NCBI RefSeq assembly: GCF_010730955.1
Contig: NZ_AP022577.1
Span: forward strand, 3,038,001-3,102,000
Source: Mycolicibacterium aubagnense
GTDB taxonomy: Bacteria; Actinomycetota; Actinomycetes; Mycobacteriales; Mycobacteriaceae
DNA length: 64,000 nt
Reading direction: 5' to 3'
A program made the position numbers and the translations under genes. Positions 36,217 to 47,257 of this stretch are shown in pieces. The notes below the pieces were generated by a model that saw only the letters and a list, made by a program, of their open reading frames with translations, had not been told where the DNA came from and did not search any database. The stretch's first letter is position 1. The number at the start of each line of letters is the position of its first letter.

Positions 36217-37107
36217 CTAGGGCGCTCCGATGAAGTCGACGCCGGCGACGATGGCCGGGCGGTGCCGCAGAATCCGGTAGTGCGCGAGCCGGCCCAGGCC
36301 CTTGGTGGTCTCGAGCCGGGCATCCGGCCACACCTGCACAATCTCTTCGCTTTCGGAATAGAGCGCATCGGGATCGTCCGGATCGTGAATCACCAGCAGC
36401 GGCCGGTCACCGGCGTGAGCCGCCAGCTTGGCAATGTCGGTTTCGAGCAGCGGCATTCCGATCCGCTTGTCCAGCCGCCGGTGCAGCCGGTCCCGGATGC
36501 GCCGCCCGAAATTGTGGCGCTCGGCGAAAACATCCAGGTACCAAGAGAATTCACCCATCGGAGCGAGGAACACCAACTTCCCGGCCGCCGCGCCCCGCGC
36601 GACCGCCAGTGCGGCCGCCTTGGCACCGAGGGAATGCCCGATGACCGCGTGCGCCGGACCGTGCTCGGCGATCACAGCCCGCACCGCCTCCGCGCACTCG
36701 ACGATGGTGCTACGCCCCGGCGCGAGGGCGCCGGGCTCGGAATCGTTGTGACTTGGCAAATCGAAGGCGATGACCCGATATCCGGCCGCGACAAGAGGTT
36801 TGACGAACACGGCCATGTGCGCCCGGCACCCGCCCCACCCGTGCACCAGGTACACCAGCGGCCCCGAACCCCAGGATTGCCCGGCGAGTCGGTGGCCGTC
36901 CCACGACGCCTCGACGGGAGTGCTGTCCGGCAGCCCCGGCGGCATCTTGGTGCTCAGGTCGACATCGGGCACCGTGCACCACAATTCGGTGGCCCAGCGG
37001 GCGCCGATCGCCGGCGCGAAACGCTCCAACCACCAGAACGCCCGGCGCGTCGCGGCCGGGACAGGTGGATGTACTCCGGATTCGCCACCCGGATCCGTCA
37101 GTGCCAT
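36217..37107 (-). CDS. Alpha/beta hydrolase
   Basis: 296 residues from the ATG at 37107. Oxyanion motif VYLVHGWGGCRAHM, nucleophile elbow AVIGHSLGAKAAALA (Ser), acid region LLVIHDPDDPDALY, and a likely catalytic His in GLGRLAHYRIL. The amphipathic N-terminal 70 residues suggest membrane association. The start lies inside the 3' end of the RDD gene (10-bp overlap), so it is the last gene of a three-gene minus-strand operon. Substrate unknown, probably a lipid or ester. Confidence 0.85.
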   Translation of the reverse strand: MALTDPGGESGVHPPVPAATRRAFWWLERFAPAIGARWATELWCTVPDVDLSTKMPPGLPDSTPVEASWDGHRLAGQSWGSGPLVYLVHGWGGCRAHMAVFVKPLVAAGYRVIAFDLPSHNDSEPGALAPGRSTIVECAEAVRAVIAEHGPAHAVIGHSLGAKAAALAVARGAAAGKLVFLAPMGEFSWYLDVFAERHNFGRRIRDRLHRRLDKRIGMPLLETDIAKLAAHAGDRPLLVIHDPDDPDALYSESEEIVQVWPDARLETTKGLGRLAHYRILRHRPAIVAGVDFIGAP

Positions 37108-37520
37108 GCGTAAACCACCTTGGTGCGAAATATGATGTCCTGCAACGAACGTCGTCGCGCATCGACGACGACCCACAGCAGGCCTACCGGAAACAGTACG
37201 CAGGCCACGGCCCGCAGGGAGGCGCGGACCGGCGACAGTCGCTCGCGGCGCAGGCCGGTGACCCGCAGCCCCATCACGACCGAACCCACCGTGCTACCCG
37301 ACACGGCCCAGCAGGCCGTCAGGTACAGCACCGACACGATGCCAGTCGCCGCGGTCGAGTAGACGAACGACAGCGCCGGCACGTGGAACATGATGGGACG
37401 GAACATGAACTCGGCCAGCCGCAATCCACCGTAGAGCAGCCCCAGCAGTGCGCCGACCACCAGGAAATCCATCACGGCAGCCGCACCACGGCTGACGATC
37501 CCGGCGCTACGGTCGGTCAT
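37098..37520 (-). CDS. RDD-family membrane protein
   Basis: 140 residues with three hydrophobic segments: VMDFLVVGALLGLLYGGLRL, TAATGIVSVLYLTACWAVSG and AVACVLFPVGLLWVVVDARRR. The RDD-family Gly-Ser-Thr-x-Gly-Lys-like turn is GSTVGSVVMGLRVTG, and the C-terminal RRRSLQDIIFRTKVVY is the usual end of the domain. The first arginine position reads SRGAAAVMDF. RDD proteins are often transporters or partners of neighbouring enzymes. It overlaps the upstream gene by 4 bp and the hydrolase by 10 bp. Confidence 0.85.
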   Translation of the reverse strand: MTDRSAGIVSRGAAAVMDFLVVGALLGLLYGGLRLAEFMFRPIMFHVPALSFVYSTAATGIVSVLYLTACWAVSGSTVGSVVMGLRVTGLRRERLSPVRASLRAVACVLFPVGLLWVVVDARRRSLQDIIFRTKVVYAWH

Positions 37521-37966
37521 GTGCGGTCCCGCCCCAGCAGGCGGTCGACGAATCCCGAGATCGCATCGTCGGCCCGCTCCCCCTGACTACGAACGTCGGA
37601 CATCACCTCGGCGGTCATCGAGTCGGTGGACTGCCGGATGACGGCCTCCAGGTCGATGCCGTCGATCACCTCGTTGGCCAGCCCGATCAGATCGACCCGC
37701 TGCCGCACCAATTCGGTGAGATCGAGTTCGTCGAGAACGAGCTCGACGACCTGACCGGCGACGTCGGCGACCAGCGCCTTGATCGGTCCCAGCGCCCGTT
37801 CCCCGCGCGCCATCACGCCGGAACGAGTGCGGTGCAACAGATCTCCGACGACCGGTAGCCGTTCCACGCCGCGATAGACAGCCACGGCGCCACCGACGGC
37901 CGTCGCCGCCACCCCGGCGACGAGCAGTACCGCGGGATTCGGCGGCGACGCAGCCGGTTCAGTCAC
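37517..37966 (-). CDS. Conserved actinobacterial membrane-anchored protein of unknown function
   Basis: A 149-residue protein with one N-terminal membrane helix (AVLLVAGVAATAVGGAVAVYRGV). A cytoplasmic or external helical region follows with the pattern VVELVLDELDLTELVRQRVD LIGLANEVIDGIDLEAVIRQST, an amphipathic repeat around D-L/I-x-x-L/I. I recognise the pattern as recurring in mycobacterial hypothetical proteins next to RDD genes, but no function is known to me. First gene of the operon, with a 4-bp overlap to the RDD gene. Confidence 0.7.
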   Translation of the reverse strand: MTEPAASPPNPAVLLVAGVAATAVGGAVAVYRGVERLPVVGDLLHRTRSGVMARGERALGPIKALVADVAGQVVELVLDELDLTELVRQRVDLIGLANEVIDGIDLEAVIRQSTDSMTAEVMSDVRSQGERADDAISGFVDRLLGRDRT

Positions 37967-37991
37967 CGCGCGTCACCCACTCTTGCCGAAA

Positions 37992-38037
37992 GACGCAGAT
38001 GTCCCCCAAACATAGTGTGTCGGGGGACATTTGCGTC
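37992..38037. terminator. Long hairpin between accD4 3' end and the RDD operon
   Basis: 16-base arms GACGCAGATGTCCCCC and GGGGGACATTTGCGTC pair fully with one G-U wobble around a 14-base loop containing TAGTGTGT. It lies 13 bp past the accD4 stop (minus strand) and upstream of the three-gene operon. Probably terminates accD4 transcription. Confidence 0.55.
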
Positions 38038-38050
38038 GGCTCGCGAAGAA

Positions 38051-39625
38051 TTACAGCGGGGTCAGGCCGTGCTTGCGGGCGATGCGATCGTGCTTCTGCT
38101 TGTCACGCAACAACTTCAGCGACTTGCGCAGCAGCAGGCGGGACTCGTGCGGCTGGATGACCGCGTCGATGTAGCCGCGCTCGGCCGCCGTCCACGGGAT
38201 CGCCATGTTGGCGTTGTAGCCCTCGATGAAGTCGGCCTTGATCTTCTGCACCTCGGGCGCAGTCGGATCGGGGAAGCGCTTCACCAGCAGCTGCGCCGCA
38301 CCCTGGGCGCCGATCACCGCAATACGCGCCGTGGGCCAGGCGAAGTTCAGGTCGGCCGACAGCTGCTTGGAGCCCATGACGGCGTAGCCGCCGCCGTAGG
38401 CCTTGCGGATCACGAACGTCACCTTCGGCACGTCGGCCTCGACGATGGCGTTGAAGAAGCGGCCACCGCGCTTGATGATGCCGCCCGTCTCCTCGGCGAC
38501 ACCCGGCAGTGCGCCGGGTGTGTCGACGACGAAAACCAAAGGCAGGTTGAAGGAGTCGCAGAACCGGATGAACCCGGCAGCCTTGTCGGAGGCTTCGTTG
38601 CCGATCGCGCCCGCCATGAACAGCGGCTGGTTGGCGATGACGCCGACCGGCCGGCCGTCGACCCGGGCGAACGCCGTGATCATCTCAGGAGAACGCTGCT
38701 CGGCGATCTCGAAGACGTCGCCGTCGTCGAACATGCGCAGCAGGATGTCGTGCATGTCGTAGCCGGCGTTGTCGGCGTCCGGCACGATCTTGTCCAGCTC
38801 GAAGTCGCTCGGCGTCAGCTCGGGCTCCAAGCCCGGGTTGACGATCGGCGGGTCGTCCCACGTGTTGGCGGGCAGGAAGCTCAGGTAGTCACGGACGTAC
38901 TGGAACGCTGCCGCTTCGTCCTCGACGACCTTGTGGATATTGCCGCGCTGCGCCTGGACGTCCGCGCCACCGAGTTCGTCGAAGGACACGTCCTCGCCGG
39001 TGACATCCTTGATGACGTCTGGGCCCGTGATGAACATGTAGCCCTGGTCACGCACCGCTACCAGCAGGTCGGTCTGGATCGGCGAATACACCGCACCACC
39101 AGCACACTTACCGAGAATGATCGAGATTTCCGGCACCGTACCGCGGAGCATCTCGTGCCGGCGGCCCAGCTCGGCGTACCACGCCAGCGAGGTCACCGCG
39201 TCCTGGATGCGGGCGCCCGCAGAGTCGTTGATACCGATGATCGGGCAGCCGACCATGGCCACCCACTCCATCAGTTTCGCGACCTTGCGGCCGAACATCT
39301 CGCCGACCGAACCCTGGAACACCGTCTGGTCGTGACTGAACACCGCGACGGGACGACCGTCAATGGTGGCGTGGCCGGTCACCACGCCGTCGCCGTACAA
39401 CGCGTTCGGGTCACCGGGCGTCTTGGCCAGCGCGCCGATCTCGAAGAAGCTACCCGGGTCGACGAGGGCATGGATACGCGCGCGGGCCGAAGGGATGCCT
39501 TTTTTGTCGCGGCGCGCCTTGGCCTTCTCGTCGCCGGGATCCGCTGCCCGCTCGAGCTTTTCGCGGAGCTCGGCGAGCTTCTCAGCCGTGGTGGCAGGGC
39601 TGCGCGTTTCGGTAACTTCAGTCAC
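38051..39625 (-). CDS. accD4: Acyl-CoA carboxylase beta subunit AccD4 (Rv3799c-like)
   Basis: A 524-residue carboxyltransferase. With AccA3, AccD5 and AccE5 it carboxylates long-chain acyl-CoA to give the alpha-carboxy C24-C26 extender unit that Pks13 condenses with meromycolate. N-domain: [33 protein letters not shown] (oxyanion loop) and [11 protein letters not shown]-domain: [16 protein letters not shown] and [15 protein letters not shown]. Lengths match the family. It sits 10 bp downstream of the pks13 stop on the same strand, so accD4 is co-transcribed with pks13. Confidence 0.95.
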   Translation of the reverse strand: MTEVTETRSPATTAEKLAELREKLERAADPGDEKAKARRDKKGIPSARARIHALVDPGSFFEIGALAKTPGDPNALYGDGVVTGHATIDGRPVAVFSHDQTVFQGSVGEMFGRKVAKLMEWVAMVGCPIIGINDSAGARIQDAVTSLAWYAELGRRHEMLRGTVPEISIILGKCAGGAVYSPIQTDLLVAVRDQGYMFITGPDVIKDVTGEDVSFDELGGADVQAQRGNIHKVVEDEAAAFQYVRDYLSFLPANTWDDPPIVNPGLEPELTPSDFELDKIVPDADNAGYDMHDILLRMFDDGDVFEIAEQRSPEMITAFARVDGRPVGVIANQPLFMAGAIGNEASDKAAGFIRFCDSFNLPLVFVVDTPGALPGVAEETGGIIKRGGRFFNAIVEADVPKVTFVIRKAYGGGYAVMGSKQLSADLNFAWPTARIAVIGAQGAAQLLVKRFPDPTAPEVQKIKADFIEGYNANMAIPWTAAERGYIDAVIQPHESRLLLRKSLKLLRDKQKHDRIARKHGLTPL

Positions 39626-39635
39626 GGTTCTCCTA

Positions 39636-42600
39636 CTACTTCCCAGCCTGGATCTGGTTGATGGCTTGGCTCATATGCGCCCCAACCTTGGCAATGTACG
39701 GCTCATCGATCGCCTGGATGTGCTCGCCGCCGATATTCACGACCTCGAGATCCGGGGCGAACTCACCCCAACCACCGTCGGGCTGACGGGTCGCGTACGC
39801 GGGTTCGAACACGATGGCGTCGTCGTGGTAGCGGTCCGCCATGTAGAGCACGACGTGGCCTTCGTACGGCTGGATGTCGATGGTGTCCAGCGCGCGGTTG
39901 TCGAGATACGACGTCCGCTGGTGCTCGATGATGCCGCCCGGAATCTGCACGCCGCTCTGCGCGACGATATCCAGCACGAACTTCACCTGGCCCTCATCGT
40001 CGAGCTTCTCCAGTTCCTCGTACGGAATCTCCGGAACCTCGACGTTGAAGGTGCGCTCGGCGAAGCGGGCGTAGCGATCCCAGCGGGCCCGCATGCCGGC
40101 TTGCGTCTTGTCGATCGGCACACCGGGCCGCACGCAGTCGATCAGTCCGACGTACCGGACATCGGCACCGGCCTGCTTGAGCCCGATGGCACACGCGTAG
40201 GCCAGTGCCCCACCCAGCGACCAGCCGGCCAGGATGAACGGACCCTTGTGCATCTCCAGCAGCTTCGGCACGTACTCGGCGGCGCGCTCCTCGATGGAGC
40301 CCTCGACACGTTCGATGCCGTAGACCGGGATGTCCTCCGGCAGGCGCTTCAACAGCGGTTCGTAGACCACCGTCGAGCCACCGGCGGGGTGGAAGACGAA
40401 CAGCGGAACCTGCGGGCCACCTTGCTTCGCCGGCCGGAGCGTGCGGACGAACCCGTCCACCACACCGTCTTCGAGCTGATCACGCACGATGGTCGACAAC
40501 GCTTCGATGGTCTTGGCCGCACGCACCTGCTCGACCGTCACGATGCCCTCGGCGCGCTCGGAGAGCCGCTCGGACAGCTTGGTCGCGGTCGCGTCGTCGA
40601 CGGCCGGCAGCTCGTTGAAGATGCCGCCCGGCGACTTGCCGGTGACGATCGCCCACGTCGCGAAGGTGACTCGCTCAGCCGCATCGCGCGGGGGCACGTC
40701 CGCGCCCAGCGCCTCGGTGACCGCCTCCTGCGTCAGCACCTTGGCCGCAGCGGCGGCCGCGGTGGCCTGGCTCGGTCCGGCGGGTCCCGACGGGTTGGTC
40801 GGCGGCGGCGGGACGGCCGGGCCGGCGGGGTTCGTCGGGGGCGGTGGAACCTCGAGTGCGGCTGCAGAATCCGTGGCGATGTCGACCGCCGCCGGCTTGG
40901 CATCGTCCTTGTCGGCCAGCGGGTGTCCGGCCTCGGCCAGCTTGGCCTCCAGCTCCGCGACAGTCGTTGCGCCACCCAGCATCTCGGCCTGCGCGGCCGC
41001 GATCTCCTCGGCGGTCTGCCCCTTCTGCGCCTCGGCCAGCTGGTCGACCTCGTCGCGGTGCTCGATGGCGTAGTGGATCAACTTCTCCACCGCGTACAGG
41101 TTGGCGTCCCGCACCGCGGTCAGCTGGATGGGCGGCAGGTCGAAGTCGTACTCGACCCGGTTCTTGATCCGGACCGCCATGAGCGAGTCCAGACCCAGCT
41201 CGATCAGCGGCACCTCCCACGGCAGGTCCTCGGGCTCGTAGCCCATGGCACCACCGACGATGGCACCCAGCCGGTCTGCGATGGTCTCACCGGAATCCGG
41301 CGACCACTTCTTGAAGCCGGCGGCCAGGCCCGCGCCTGCAGTCAGATCGTCCTGCAGGATGGCGGCGTCATCTTCGACGGGTTCCGGTGCGGCAACAGCG
41401 GTTTCGGCCACCGAAGCGCCGACGGCCGCCGGCAGCGCCGTGCCACCGAGAGCGACCGGCAGAGCCGCGCCGTCACCGCCGCGGCTGACGACCGCGTCGT
41501 AGACCAGGGTGAACGACTCACCCATGCGGGCGTGCACCTGCACCGTGCCGCCACCGGGGTGGCGGGTCAGGGTGGTGACCAGGCGGGCACCCTCACCCGG
41601 AATGGCGCGCTGTTCGAAGGCCGCCAACCGGGCGTCCGGAAGCACCTGCGCCGCAGCGGCTTTCACGAGCTTGGCCAGGGCGGCTGCATCGACCTCGCCG
41701 CGCGGGGCGAACTCCCACACATGGCGGCCGTCCGGGGTGGCGACGTGGCTGCCCGGCTCGATGGCCGAGCTGTCGGCGGTGAAGTGCGCGTCCAGCCAGT
41801 GCGGCTTGCGCTTGAAGCGCGTCGGCGGGATCGGCGCGTAATCGACGGCCGGGTCCTGGGCCGGCGAGAACAACGTCCGGAAGTCCAGGTCATGGCCGTG
41901 CACGAACAGCTGGGCCATGGCATTGGTCATCGAGTCGACCTCGTCCTGCTTACGGGCGAGGGTCGGGATCAGCTGGCCGTCATGCAGGCCGGCCGACATG
42001 GTGGTGAGCCCAACCTGCATGAGCGCCACCGGGTTCGGCGCGAGCTCCAGGAAGGTGGTGTGCCCGTTGTCGACGGCGTTGCGGATGCCGTGGGTGAAGT
42101 AGACGCTGTGGCGCAGCCCCTTCTTCCAGTACTCGACATCGTGGATCGGCTCGGCGCCGGCGCGGATCAGCTGGCCCTCGTGCACCGTCGAGTAGTAGGC
42201 CGTCTGCAGCGGGTGCGGCTCGATGCCCTGGATCTCCGCGGACAGCTCGCCGAGCAGCGGGTCCATCTGCTGGGTGTGGCTGGCGCCCTTGGTCTGCATC
42301 TTGCGCGCGAACTTGCCCTCGGATTCGGCGCGGGCGATGATCGCGTCGACCTGCTCCGGCGGGCCGCCGATGACGGTCTGGGTCGGGGCGGCGTAGACAC
42401 ACACCTCGAGGCCCGGGAAGTCGGCGAAGACCGTCTTGATCTCCTCGGCCGAGTACTCGACGAGCGCCATCAGGCGGATGTACTCGCCGAACAGCATGGC
42501 CTCGCCCTCACCCATGAGGTGAGCGCGCGAGCAGATGGTGCGGGTGGCGTCGGCCAGCGACAGGCCACCGGAGAAGTACGCCGCGGCCGCTTCACCCAGC

Positions 42601-45092
42601 GACTGGCCAACCACCGCACCGGGTTTCGCGCCGTGCGCCTTCAGCAGCTCACCGAGGGCGATCTGCAGCGCGAAGATCACGGTCTGGACGACCTCGATGG
42701 GGTATTCGCACGTCTCGTTGGTGTAGTCGATCGCGTCGTCGAGGATCAGTTCGACAACGGAGTAGCCGCGCTCGTCCTGAATGTGGGCGTCGACCTTGTT
42801 GATCCACTCGGCGAAGATCGGATCGTTCAGGTAGAGGCTCTTGCCCATCTTGCGGTGCTGGGCACCGAAACCGGCCAGCACCCACACCGGGCCGTTGGTG
42901 ACCGGGCCGTCAGCGGCCAGCACCAGCGGGTTCTGCTTGCCCTCGGCCAGCGCCCGCAGACCCTTGACCGCTTCGTCGTGGTCGTGCGCGAGAATCACGG
43001 CGCGCGAACGGCCGTGGTTACGCCGGGACAGCGAGCGACCGATCGATTCCAGCGAGTAGGACCGGCCCGTTTCACTGTCGATCCAGTCCGCCAGCTCTGC
43101 GGCAGCAGCCTTCTTGCGCGAGGTCAGGAAGCCTGAAACCGCAAGCGGCACAATGCGCTTGACCGGCTCGGCCGCGTCCAGCTCGGCACGCGCGGCCTCG
43201 ATCAGCTCCAGCGCCCGCTCGGTCAGGCCGGGAAGCTCAGGCTCGTCGCCGGTCTCGTAGCCGAAGAAATCCGCGTCACCACGCTTGTCGTCTTCATCAT
43301 CGACGAACTCGCCGTACTCATCCATCTTGACGCCGCCGACGTACACGGCATTGGCATCGGAAGACGGCTTCTCTTCAACCACAACCTCTTTGGGCTCCGG
43401 CTCGACGAGATCGCTGGGCAGCACCTGGCGCATGACCAAGTGGGCGTTGGCGCCACCGAAACCGAAACCGGACACTCCGGCGACGGCGTGACCGCTGTAG
43501 CGCGGCCAGTCCGACAGCTCGGCGTTGACCTTGAGGTGTTCCTTGTCGAAGTCGATGTACGGGTTGGGGCCCGCGTAGTTGATCGAGGCGGGCAGCTTGT
43601 CGTGGTACAACGCCAGCGTCATCTTCGCGACGCTCGCGGCACCCGCGGCCGACTCCAGGTGTCCCACATTGGATTTCACGGCGCCCAGCAGCGCCGGCTT
43701 GTCGGCGGCGCGGCCACGGCCCACGACGCGGCCGAGCGCGTCGGCCTCGATCGGGTCACCCAGGATGGTGCCGGTGCCATGCGCCTCGATGTAGTCGACG
43801 GTCTTGGGGTCGATGCCGGCGTCCTTGTAGGCCTTGCGCAGCACCGCTTCCTGAGCGTCAGGGTTGGGGGCCAGCATGCCGTTGGACCGGCCGTCGTGGT
43901 TGATGGCCGAACCGGCGATGATGGCGAGGATCTCGTCACCGTCGCGACGGGCGTCGGCGACGCGCTTGAGCACGACCATGCCGCCGCCCTCGGAACGGGC
44001 GTAACCGTCGGCGTCCGAGCTGAACGACTTGATGCGGCCGTCCGGCGCCAGGACGCCGCCGACCATGTCGAAGCCGACCGTCACCATCGGGGTCACCAGG
44101 GCGTTGACGCCACCGGCCACGACGACGTCGGCCTCGCCGGAGCGCAGCGCCTTCACGCCCTCGTGCATCGCGACGAGCGACGAGGAACACGCGGTGTCGA
44201 TGGTCATCGACGGCCCGCGGAAGTCGAAGAAGTACGAAACCCGGTTGGCGATGATGGAGCTCGCGGTGCCGGTGATGGCGTACGGGTGCGTGATCGACGG
44301 ATCCGAGACCGACAGGAAGCTGTAGTCGTTGGTCGAGCTGCCGACGAATACACCGACCGCCTCACCGCGCAGCGCCGACGCCGGGATGCGGGCGAATTCC
44401 AGTGCTTCCCAGGTCAATTCGAGCGCCATCCGCTGCTGCGGATCGATGTTGTCGGCTTCCATCTTGGCCAGCGCGAAGAACTCGGCGTCGAAGCCCTTGA
44501 TGTCCGACAGGTACCCACCGCGGGTGCGGGCCTGGGCCACGCGTTCGGCGATCCGCGGCTCGGCCAGGAACTCTTCCCAGCGGCCCTCGGGCAGATCGGT
44601 GATGGCGTCGCGGCCTTCCAGCAGCGCCTGCCACATCTCGTCGGGGGTGTTCATGTCACCCGGGAAGCGGGTGGCCAGACCAACAATGGCTATGTTCGCG
44701 ATGTCCTCATCGACGTCAGCGTCGCGGGACCAGTCCTCGGCGTTCGCGGCAGCGGTGTCCACCTCCGGCTCGCCCTCGACGATCACCTGCGCCAACGTCT
44801 CGATGGTCGGGTGCCGGAACAACACCGTGGCATTCAACGTGACCCCGGTGAGGTCCTCGATGTCGCTGGCCATGGCCACCCCGTCGCGCGAGGACAGACC
44901 CAGCTCGACCAGCGGCGTGCTCTCGTCGATCGAGTCCGCCGACTGACCGGTGGCTCGCGAGACCGCGTTGCGCAGCCACTCGCGCATCTCCGGCACCGTA
45001 ATGCCATTTGCCCGCGACACGGCCGCGCTGCCACCCTCCTGCGGCGAAGTGTCGAGTTCGTTCGAATTGTCTTCGGTGTCAGTCATTTTCAC
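39636..45092 (-). CDS. pks13: Polyketide synthase Pks13, mycolic acid condensase (Rv3800c-like)
   Basis: 1818 residues; the M. tuberculosis enzyme is 1733. Domain order is ACP-KS-AT-ACP-TE. N-terminal ACP Ser68 (GLSSRDG), KS Cys302 (DTACSSSL), AT Ser831 (GQSLGEAA), C-terminal ACP Ser1303 (GLDSLMA) and TE Ser1625 (GWSLGGA). FadD32 loads meromycolyl-AMP onto the N-ACP, the KS condenses it with the carboxyacyl unit, and the TE transfers the beta-keto mycolate to trehalose. The AT-ACP and ACP-TE linkers are long. The second carries a duplicated Pro-rich unit ([22 protein letters not shown]) followed by an Ala run. It follows fadD32 by 50 bp. Confidence 0.97.
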   Translation of the reverse strand: MKMTDTEDNSNELDTSPQEGGSAAVSRANGITVPEMREWLRNAVSRATGQSADSIDESTPLVELGLSSRDGVAMASDIEDLTGVTLNATVLFRHPTIETLAQVIVEGEPEVDTAAANAEDWSRDADVDEDIANIAIVGLATRFPGDMNTPDEMWQALLEGRDAITDLPEGRWEEFLAEPRIAERVAQARTRGGYLSDIKGFDAEFFALAKMEADNIDPQQRMALELTWEALEFARIPASALRGEAVGVFVGSSTNDYSFLSVSDPSITHPYAITGTASSIIANRVSYFFDFRGPSMTIDTACSSSLVAMHEGVKALRSGEADVVVAGGVNALVTPMVTVGFDMVGGVLAPDGRIKSFSSDADGYARSEGGGMVVLKRVADARRDGDEILAIIAGSAINHDGRSNGMLAPNPDAQEAVLRKAYKDAGIDPKTVDYIEAHGTGTILGDPIEADALGRVVGRGRAADKPALLGAVKSNVGHLESAAGAASVAKMTLALYHDKLPASINYAGPNPYIDFDKEHLKVNAELSDWPRYSGHAVAGVSGFGFGGANAHLVMRQVLPSDLVEPEPKEVVVEEKPSSDANAVYVGGVKMDEYGEFVDDEDDKRGDADFFGYETGDEPELPGLTERALELIEAARAELDAAEPVKRIVPLAVSGFLTSRKKAAAAELADWIDSETGRSYSLESIGRSLSRRNHGRSRAVILAHDHDEAVKGLRALAEGKQNPLVLAADGPVTNGPVWVLAGFGAQHRKMGKSLYLNDPIFAEWINKVDAHIQDERGYSVVELILDDAIDYTNETCEYPIEVVQTVIFALQIALGELLKAHGAKPGAVVGQSLGEAAAAYFSGGLSLADATRTICSRAHLMGEGEAMLFGEYIRLMALVEYSAEEIKTVFADFPGLEVCVYAAPTQTVIGGPPEQVDAIIARAESEGKFARKMQTKGASHTQQMDPLLGELSAEIQGIEPHPLQTAYYSTVHEGQLIRAGAEPIHDVEYWKKGLRHSVYFTHGIRNAVDNGHTTFLELAPNPVALMQVGLTTMSAGLHDGQLIPTLARKQDEVDSMTNAMAQLFVHGHDLDFRTLFSPAQDPAVDYAPIPPTRFKRKPHWLDAHFTADSSAIEPGSHVATPDGRHVWEFAPRGEVDAAALAKLVKAAAAQVLPDARLAAFEQRAIPGEGARLVTTLTRHPGGGTVQVHARMGESFTLVYDAVVSRGGDGAALPVALGGTALPAAVGASVAETAVAAPEPVEDDAAILQDDLTAGAGLAAGFKKWSPDSGETIADRLGAIVGGAMGYEPEDLPWEVPLIELGLDSLMAVRIKNRVEYDFDLPPIQLTAVRDANLYAVEKLIHYAIEHRDEVDQLAEAQKGQTAEEIAAAQAEMLGGATTVAELEAKLAEAGHPLADKDDAKPAAVDIATDSAAALEVPPPPTNPAGPAVPPPPTNPSGPAGPSQATAAAAAAKVLTQEAVTEALGADVPPRDAAERVTFATWAIVTGKSPGGIFNELPAVDDATATKLSERLSERAEGIVTVEQVRAAKTIEALSTIVRDQLEDGVVDGFVRTLRPAKQGGPQVPLFVFHPAGGSTVVYEPLLKRLPEDIPVYGIERVEGSIEERAAEYVPKLLEMHKGPFILAGWSLGGALAYACAIGLKQAGADVRYVGLIDCVRPGVPIDKTQAGMRARWDRYARFAERTFNVEVPEIPYEELEKLDDEGQVKFVLDIVAQSGVQIPGGIIEHQRTSYLDNRALDTIDIQPYEGHVVLYMADRYHDDAIVFEPAYATRQPDGGWGEFAPDLEVVNIGGEHIQAIDEPYIAKVGAHMSQAINQIQAGK

Positions 45093-45142
45093 TGTTCACT
45101 TTCGCCGCCGGACGGGGTAGTTCGGGCCCGGGATAGAGGAGT

Positions 45143-47041
45143 TCAGTTCAGATCGTCGGGGAATGCGTTGGCCACCTTGCCGCTGCGCAGCGAGCCGTCC
45201 AGGTAGGCCTGACGGGTGGCGCGGCGGCCGATCTTGCCGCTGGAGGTACGTGGGATGGCGCCGGCCGCGGTCAACACCACGTCGCGCACGGTGACGCCGT
45301 GCCGCACGGCGATGGCCGCCCGGATGTCGTCGATGATCGGCTGGGTCTCCAGCTTGTGCGCACCCGGGGCCCGCTCGGCGACGATGACCAGCTGCTCGGA
45401 GCTGTCGTCGGGATCGCGCTTGAGGCCGACGTGGGCGTCGGCGAAGACCTCGTCGGGCAGCTGGTTGGCCGGCACCGAGAACGCCGCCACGTAGCCGACG
45501 CGCAGTGCCTTGCTGGCCTCCTGCGCGGAGTACTCGAGGTCCTGCGGGTAATGGTTGCGGCCGTCGACGATCACCAGGTCCTTGACCCGGCCGGTGATGT
45601 ACAGCTCACCGTCGTGGTAGGCCCCGAAGTCACCGGTGCGCACCCAGGTGGCGTCGTCCGCAGCGCCTTCGGCGTGCGACGGGCTGGTGCGCGACTTGAG
45701 GGTGTTCTGGAACGTCTCGATGGTCTCTTCGGGCTTGCCCCAGTAGCCGGTGCCCATGTTGGCGCCGCTGATCCAGATCTCACCGATCTGGCCGTCCGGC
45801 AGCTCGGTGGCGGTCTCGGCGTCCACGATCACGGCCCACTCATCGACGCCGATCTTGCCGGCGCCGGCCTGTGCCACCGCTTTCGGCGAGTCGTCCGGGA
45901 CCACCACGAAGGTGCCGGTGTTGAGCGCGTCGCGATCCACCGACACGATGGTCGGCTCTTCGGACGACGGCGTGGTGGACACGAACAGCGTGGCCTCGGC
46001 CAGACCGTACGACGGCTTGATGGCCTTGGACGGGAAGCCGAAGGGGCCGAACGCCTCGTTGAACCGGCGCACGGTCGCGGCCGAGATCGGCTCGCTGCCG
46101 TTCAGCACGGCCTTGACGTTGGATAGATCCAGCGTTGCCGCGTCCTCCCCCTTGGGCACGCCGCGCGCAGCGGCATGGTCGAAGGCGAAGTTCGGGGCCA
46201 CCGAGATGACGCCGCCGGTGTCGCCTTCCTTGCGGGCCATCTCGCGGATCCAGCGTTCCGGGCGACGCACGAAGGCGGCGGGGGTCATGAAGGTGAAACT
46301 GTGGCCGATCATCGGCGCCAGCAGCGCGGTGATCAGGCCCATGTCATGGAAGAACGGCAGCCAGGACAGACCGCGGTCGCCCTCTTCGCCTTCGAGGGCC
46401 TCAACGACCTGCACCACGTTGGTGGCCAGGTTGAGGTGCGTGATCTGCACACCGGTCGGGATGCGGGTGGAGCCCGAGGTGTACTGCAGGTAGGCCACGG
46501 TGTTGTCGTCGACGTCGTCGAACGGCACCCAGGTGACGCCGACCTCCTCCGGCACGGCGTCGACCGCGATGACGCGCGGCCGCTCGTTGGCCGGGCGGCT
46601 GCGGAAGAACTTGCGCACGCCTTCGGCGGCGGCGGTGGTGGTGAGGATGGCCGACGGCTTGCAGTCGTCGAGCACGGCGTGCAGGCGGCCGACGTGGCCC
46701 GGCTCAGACGGGTCGAACAGCGGCACGGCGATGCGGCCGGCGTACATGGCGCCATACATCGCCACCAGGTAGTCGAGGTTCTGCGGGCACAGGATGGCCA
46801 CCCGGTCACCGGGCTGCGTCACCTGCTGCAGGCGGGCGCCGAGGGCGCGGTTGCGGGCACTGAACTGGGCCCACGACAGATCTTTGGCTTCGCCGTCACG
46901 CTCGGTGGAGTAATCCAGGAACCGGAAGGCCAGCCGGTCGCCGCGGACCTTCGCCCAGCGTTCGACGTGCTTCACGATGCCGGCACCGTCCGGGAAGGTG
47001 ATCTTCCCGTTCTTGACGAACGGGTTGTGGAACGCCATCAA
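45143..47041 (-). CDS. fadD32: Long-chain fatty-acid-AMP ligase FadD32 (Rv3801c-like)
   Basis: A 632-residue FAAL-type adenylating enzyme that activates meromycolic acid as acyl-AMP and passes it to the N-terminal ACP of Pks13. The N-terminus [16 protein letters not shown] is FadD32-like. The P-loop is [14 protein letters not shown], the A5 region is [14 protein letters not shown], and [20 protein letters not shown] and [12 protein letters not shown] follow. The C-terminal lysine segment is [13 protein letters not shown]. Two adjacent Met codons start it at 47041. Upstream genes are 217 bp away, so the fadD32-pks13-accD4 promoter lies in 47042-47257. Confidence 0.96.
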   Translation of the reverse strand: MMAFHNPFVKNGKITFPDGAGIVKHVERWAKVRGDRLAFRFLDYSTERDGEAKDLSWAQFSARNRALGARLQQVTQPGDRVAILCPQNLDYLVAMYGAMYAGRIAVPLFDPSEPGHVGRLHAVLDDCKPSAILTTTAAAEGVRKFFRSRPANERPRVIAVDAVPEEVGVTWVPFDDVDDNTVAYLQYTSGSTRIPTGVQITHLNLATNVVQVVEALEGEEGDRGLSWLPFFHDMGLITALLAPMIGHSFTFMTPAAFVRRPERWIREMARKEGDTGGVISVAPNFAFDHAAARGVPKGEDAATLDLSNVKAVLNGSEPISAATVRRFNEAFGPFGFPSKAIKPSYGLAEATLFVSTTPSSEEPTIVSVDRDALNTGTFVVVPDDSPKAVAQAGAGKIGVDEWAVIVDAETATELPDGQIGEIWISGANMGTGYWGKPEETIETFQNTLKSRTSPSHAEGAADDATWVRTGDFGAYHDGELYITGRVKDLVIVDGRNHYPQDLEYSAQEASKALRVGYVAAFSVPANQLPDEVFADAHVGLKRDPDDSSEQLVIVAERAPGAHKLETQPIIDDIRAAIAVRHGVTVRDVVLTAAGAIPRTSSGKIGRRATRQAYLDGSLRSGKVANAFPDDLN

Positions 47042-47257
47042 AATCTCCTGTCACAGCCTGCCGCGCCGGCCACGTCGTGTGCAGCCAGTCACGCCAAATC
47101 CCGGCAAATGGTACCGGGCAGTAGCGATATGCCACCCCAAGATGCACCGGTCAGCAATACGACCGTGCTCTTAGTTATCTCTTAATGTTAGGTGACGCGT
47201 ATTCGCAGGCCAAATCGCCCCACCGGTTTGGTACTCGCCAGTAGCCAACCAGTGATG

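Noticed and set aside
36051..36368. A 105-residue minus-strand open frame over the gap next to the hydrolase gene
   Set aside because: Half of it is antisense shadow of the hydrolase 3' end, it has no ribosome site, and the GC3 pattern favours the plus frame instead.
39363..43136. A 1257-residue plus-strand open frame opposite pks13
   Set aside because: It is the antisense shadow of the pks13 coding frame in high-GC DNA. Its composition is Arg/His/Gln/Val-rich, it has no family motifs, and the opposite strand holds a fully recognised enzyme.
43440..45206. A 588-residue plus-strand open frame opposite the start of pks13
   Set aside because: Another antisense shadow, with no domain pattern and no ribosome site. 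The KS and N-terminal ACP of Pks13 lie on the other strand.
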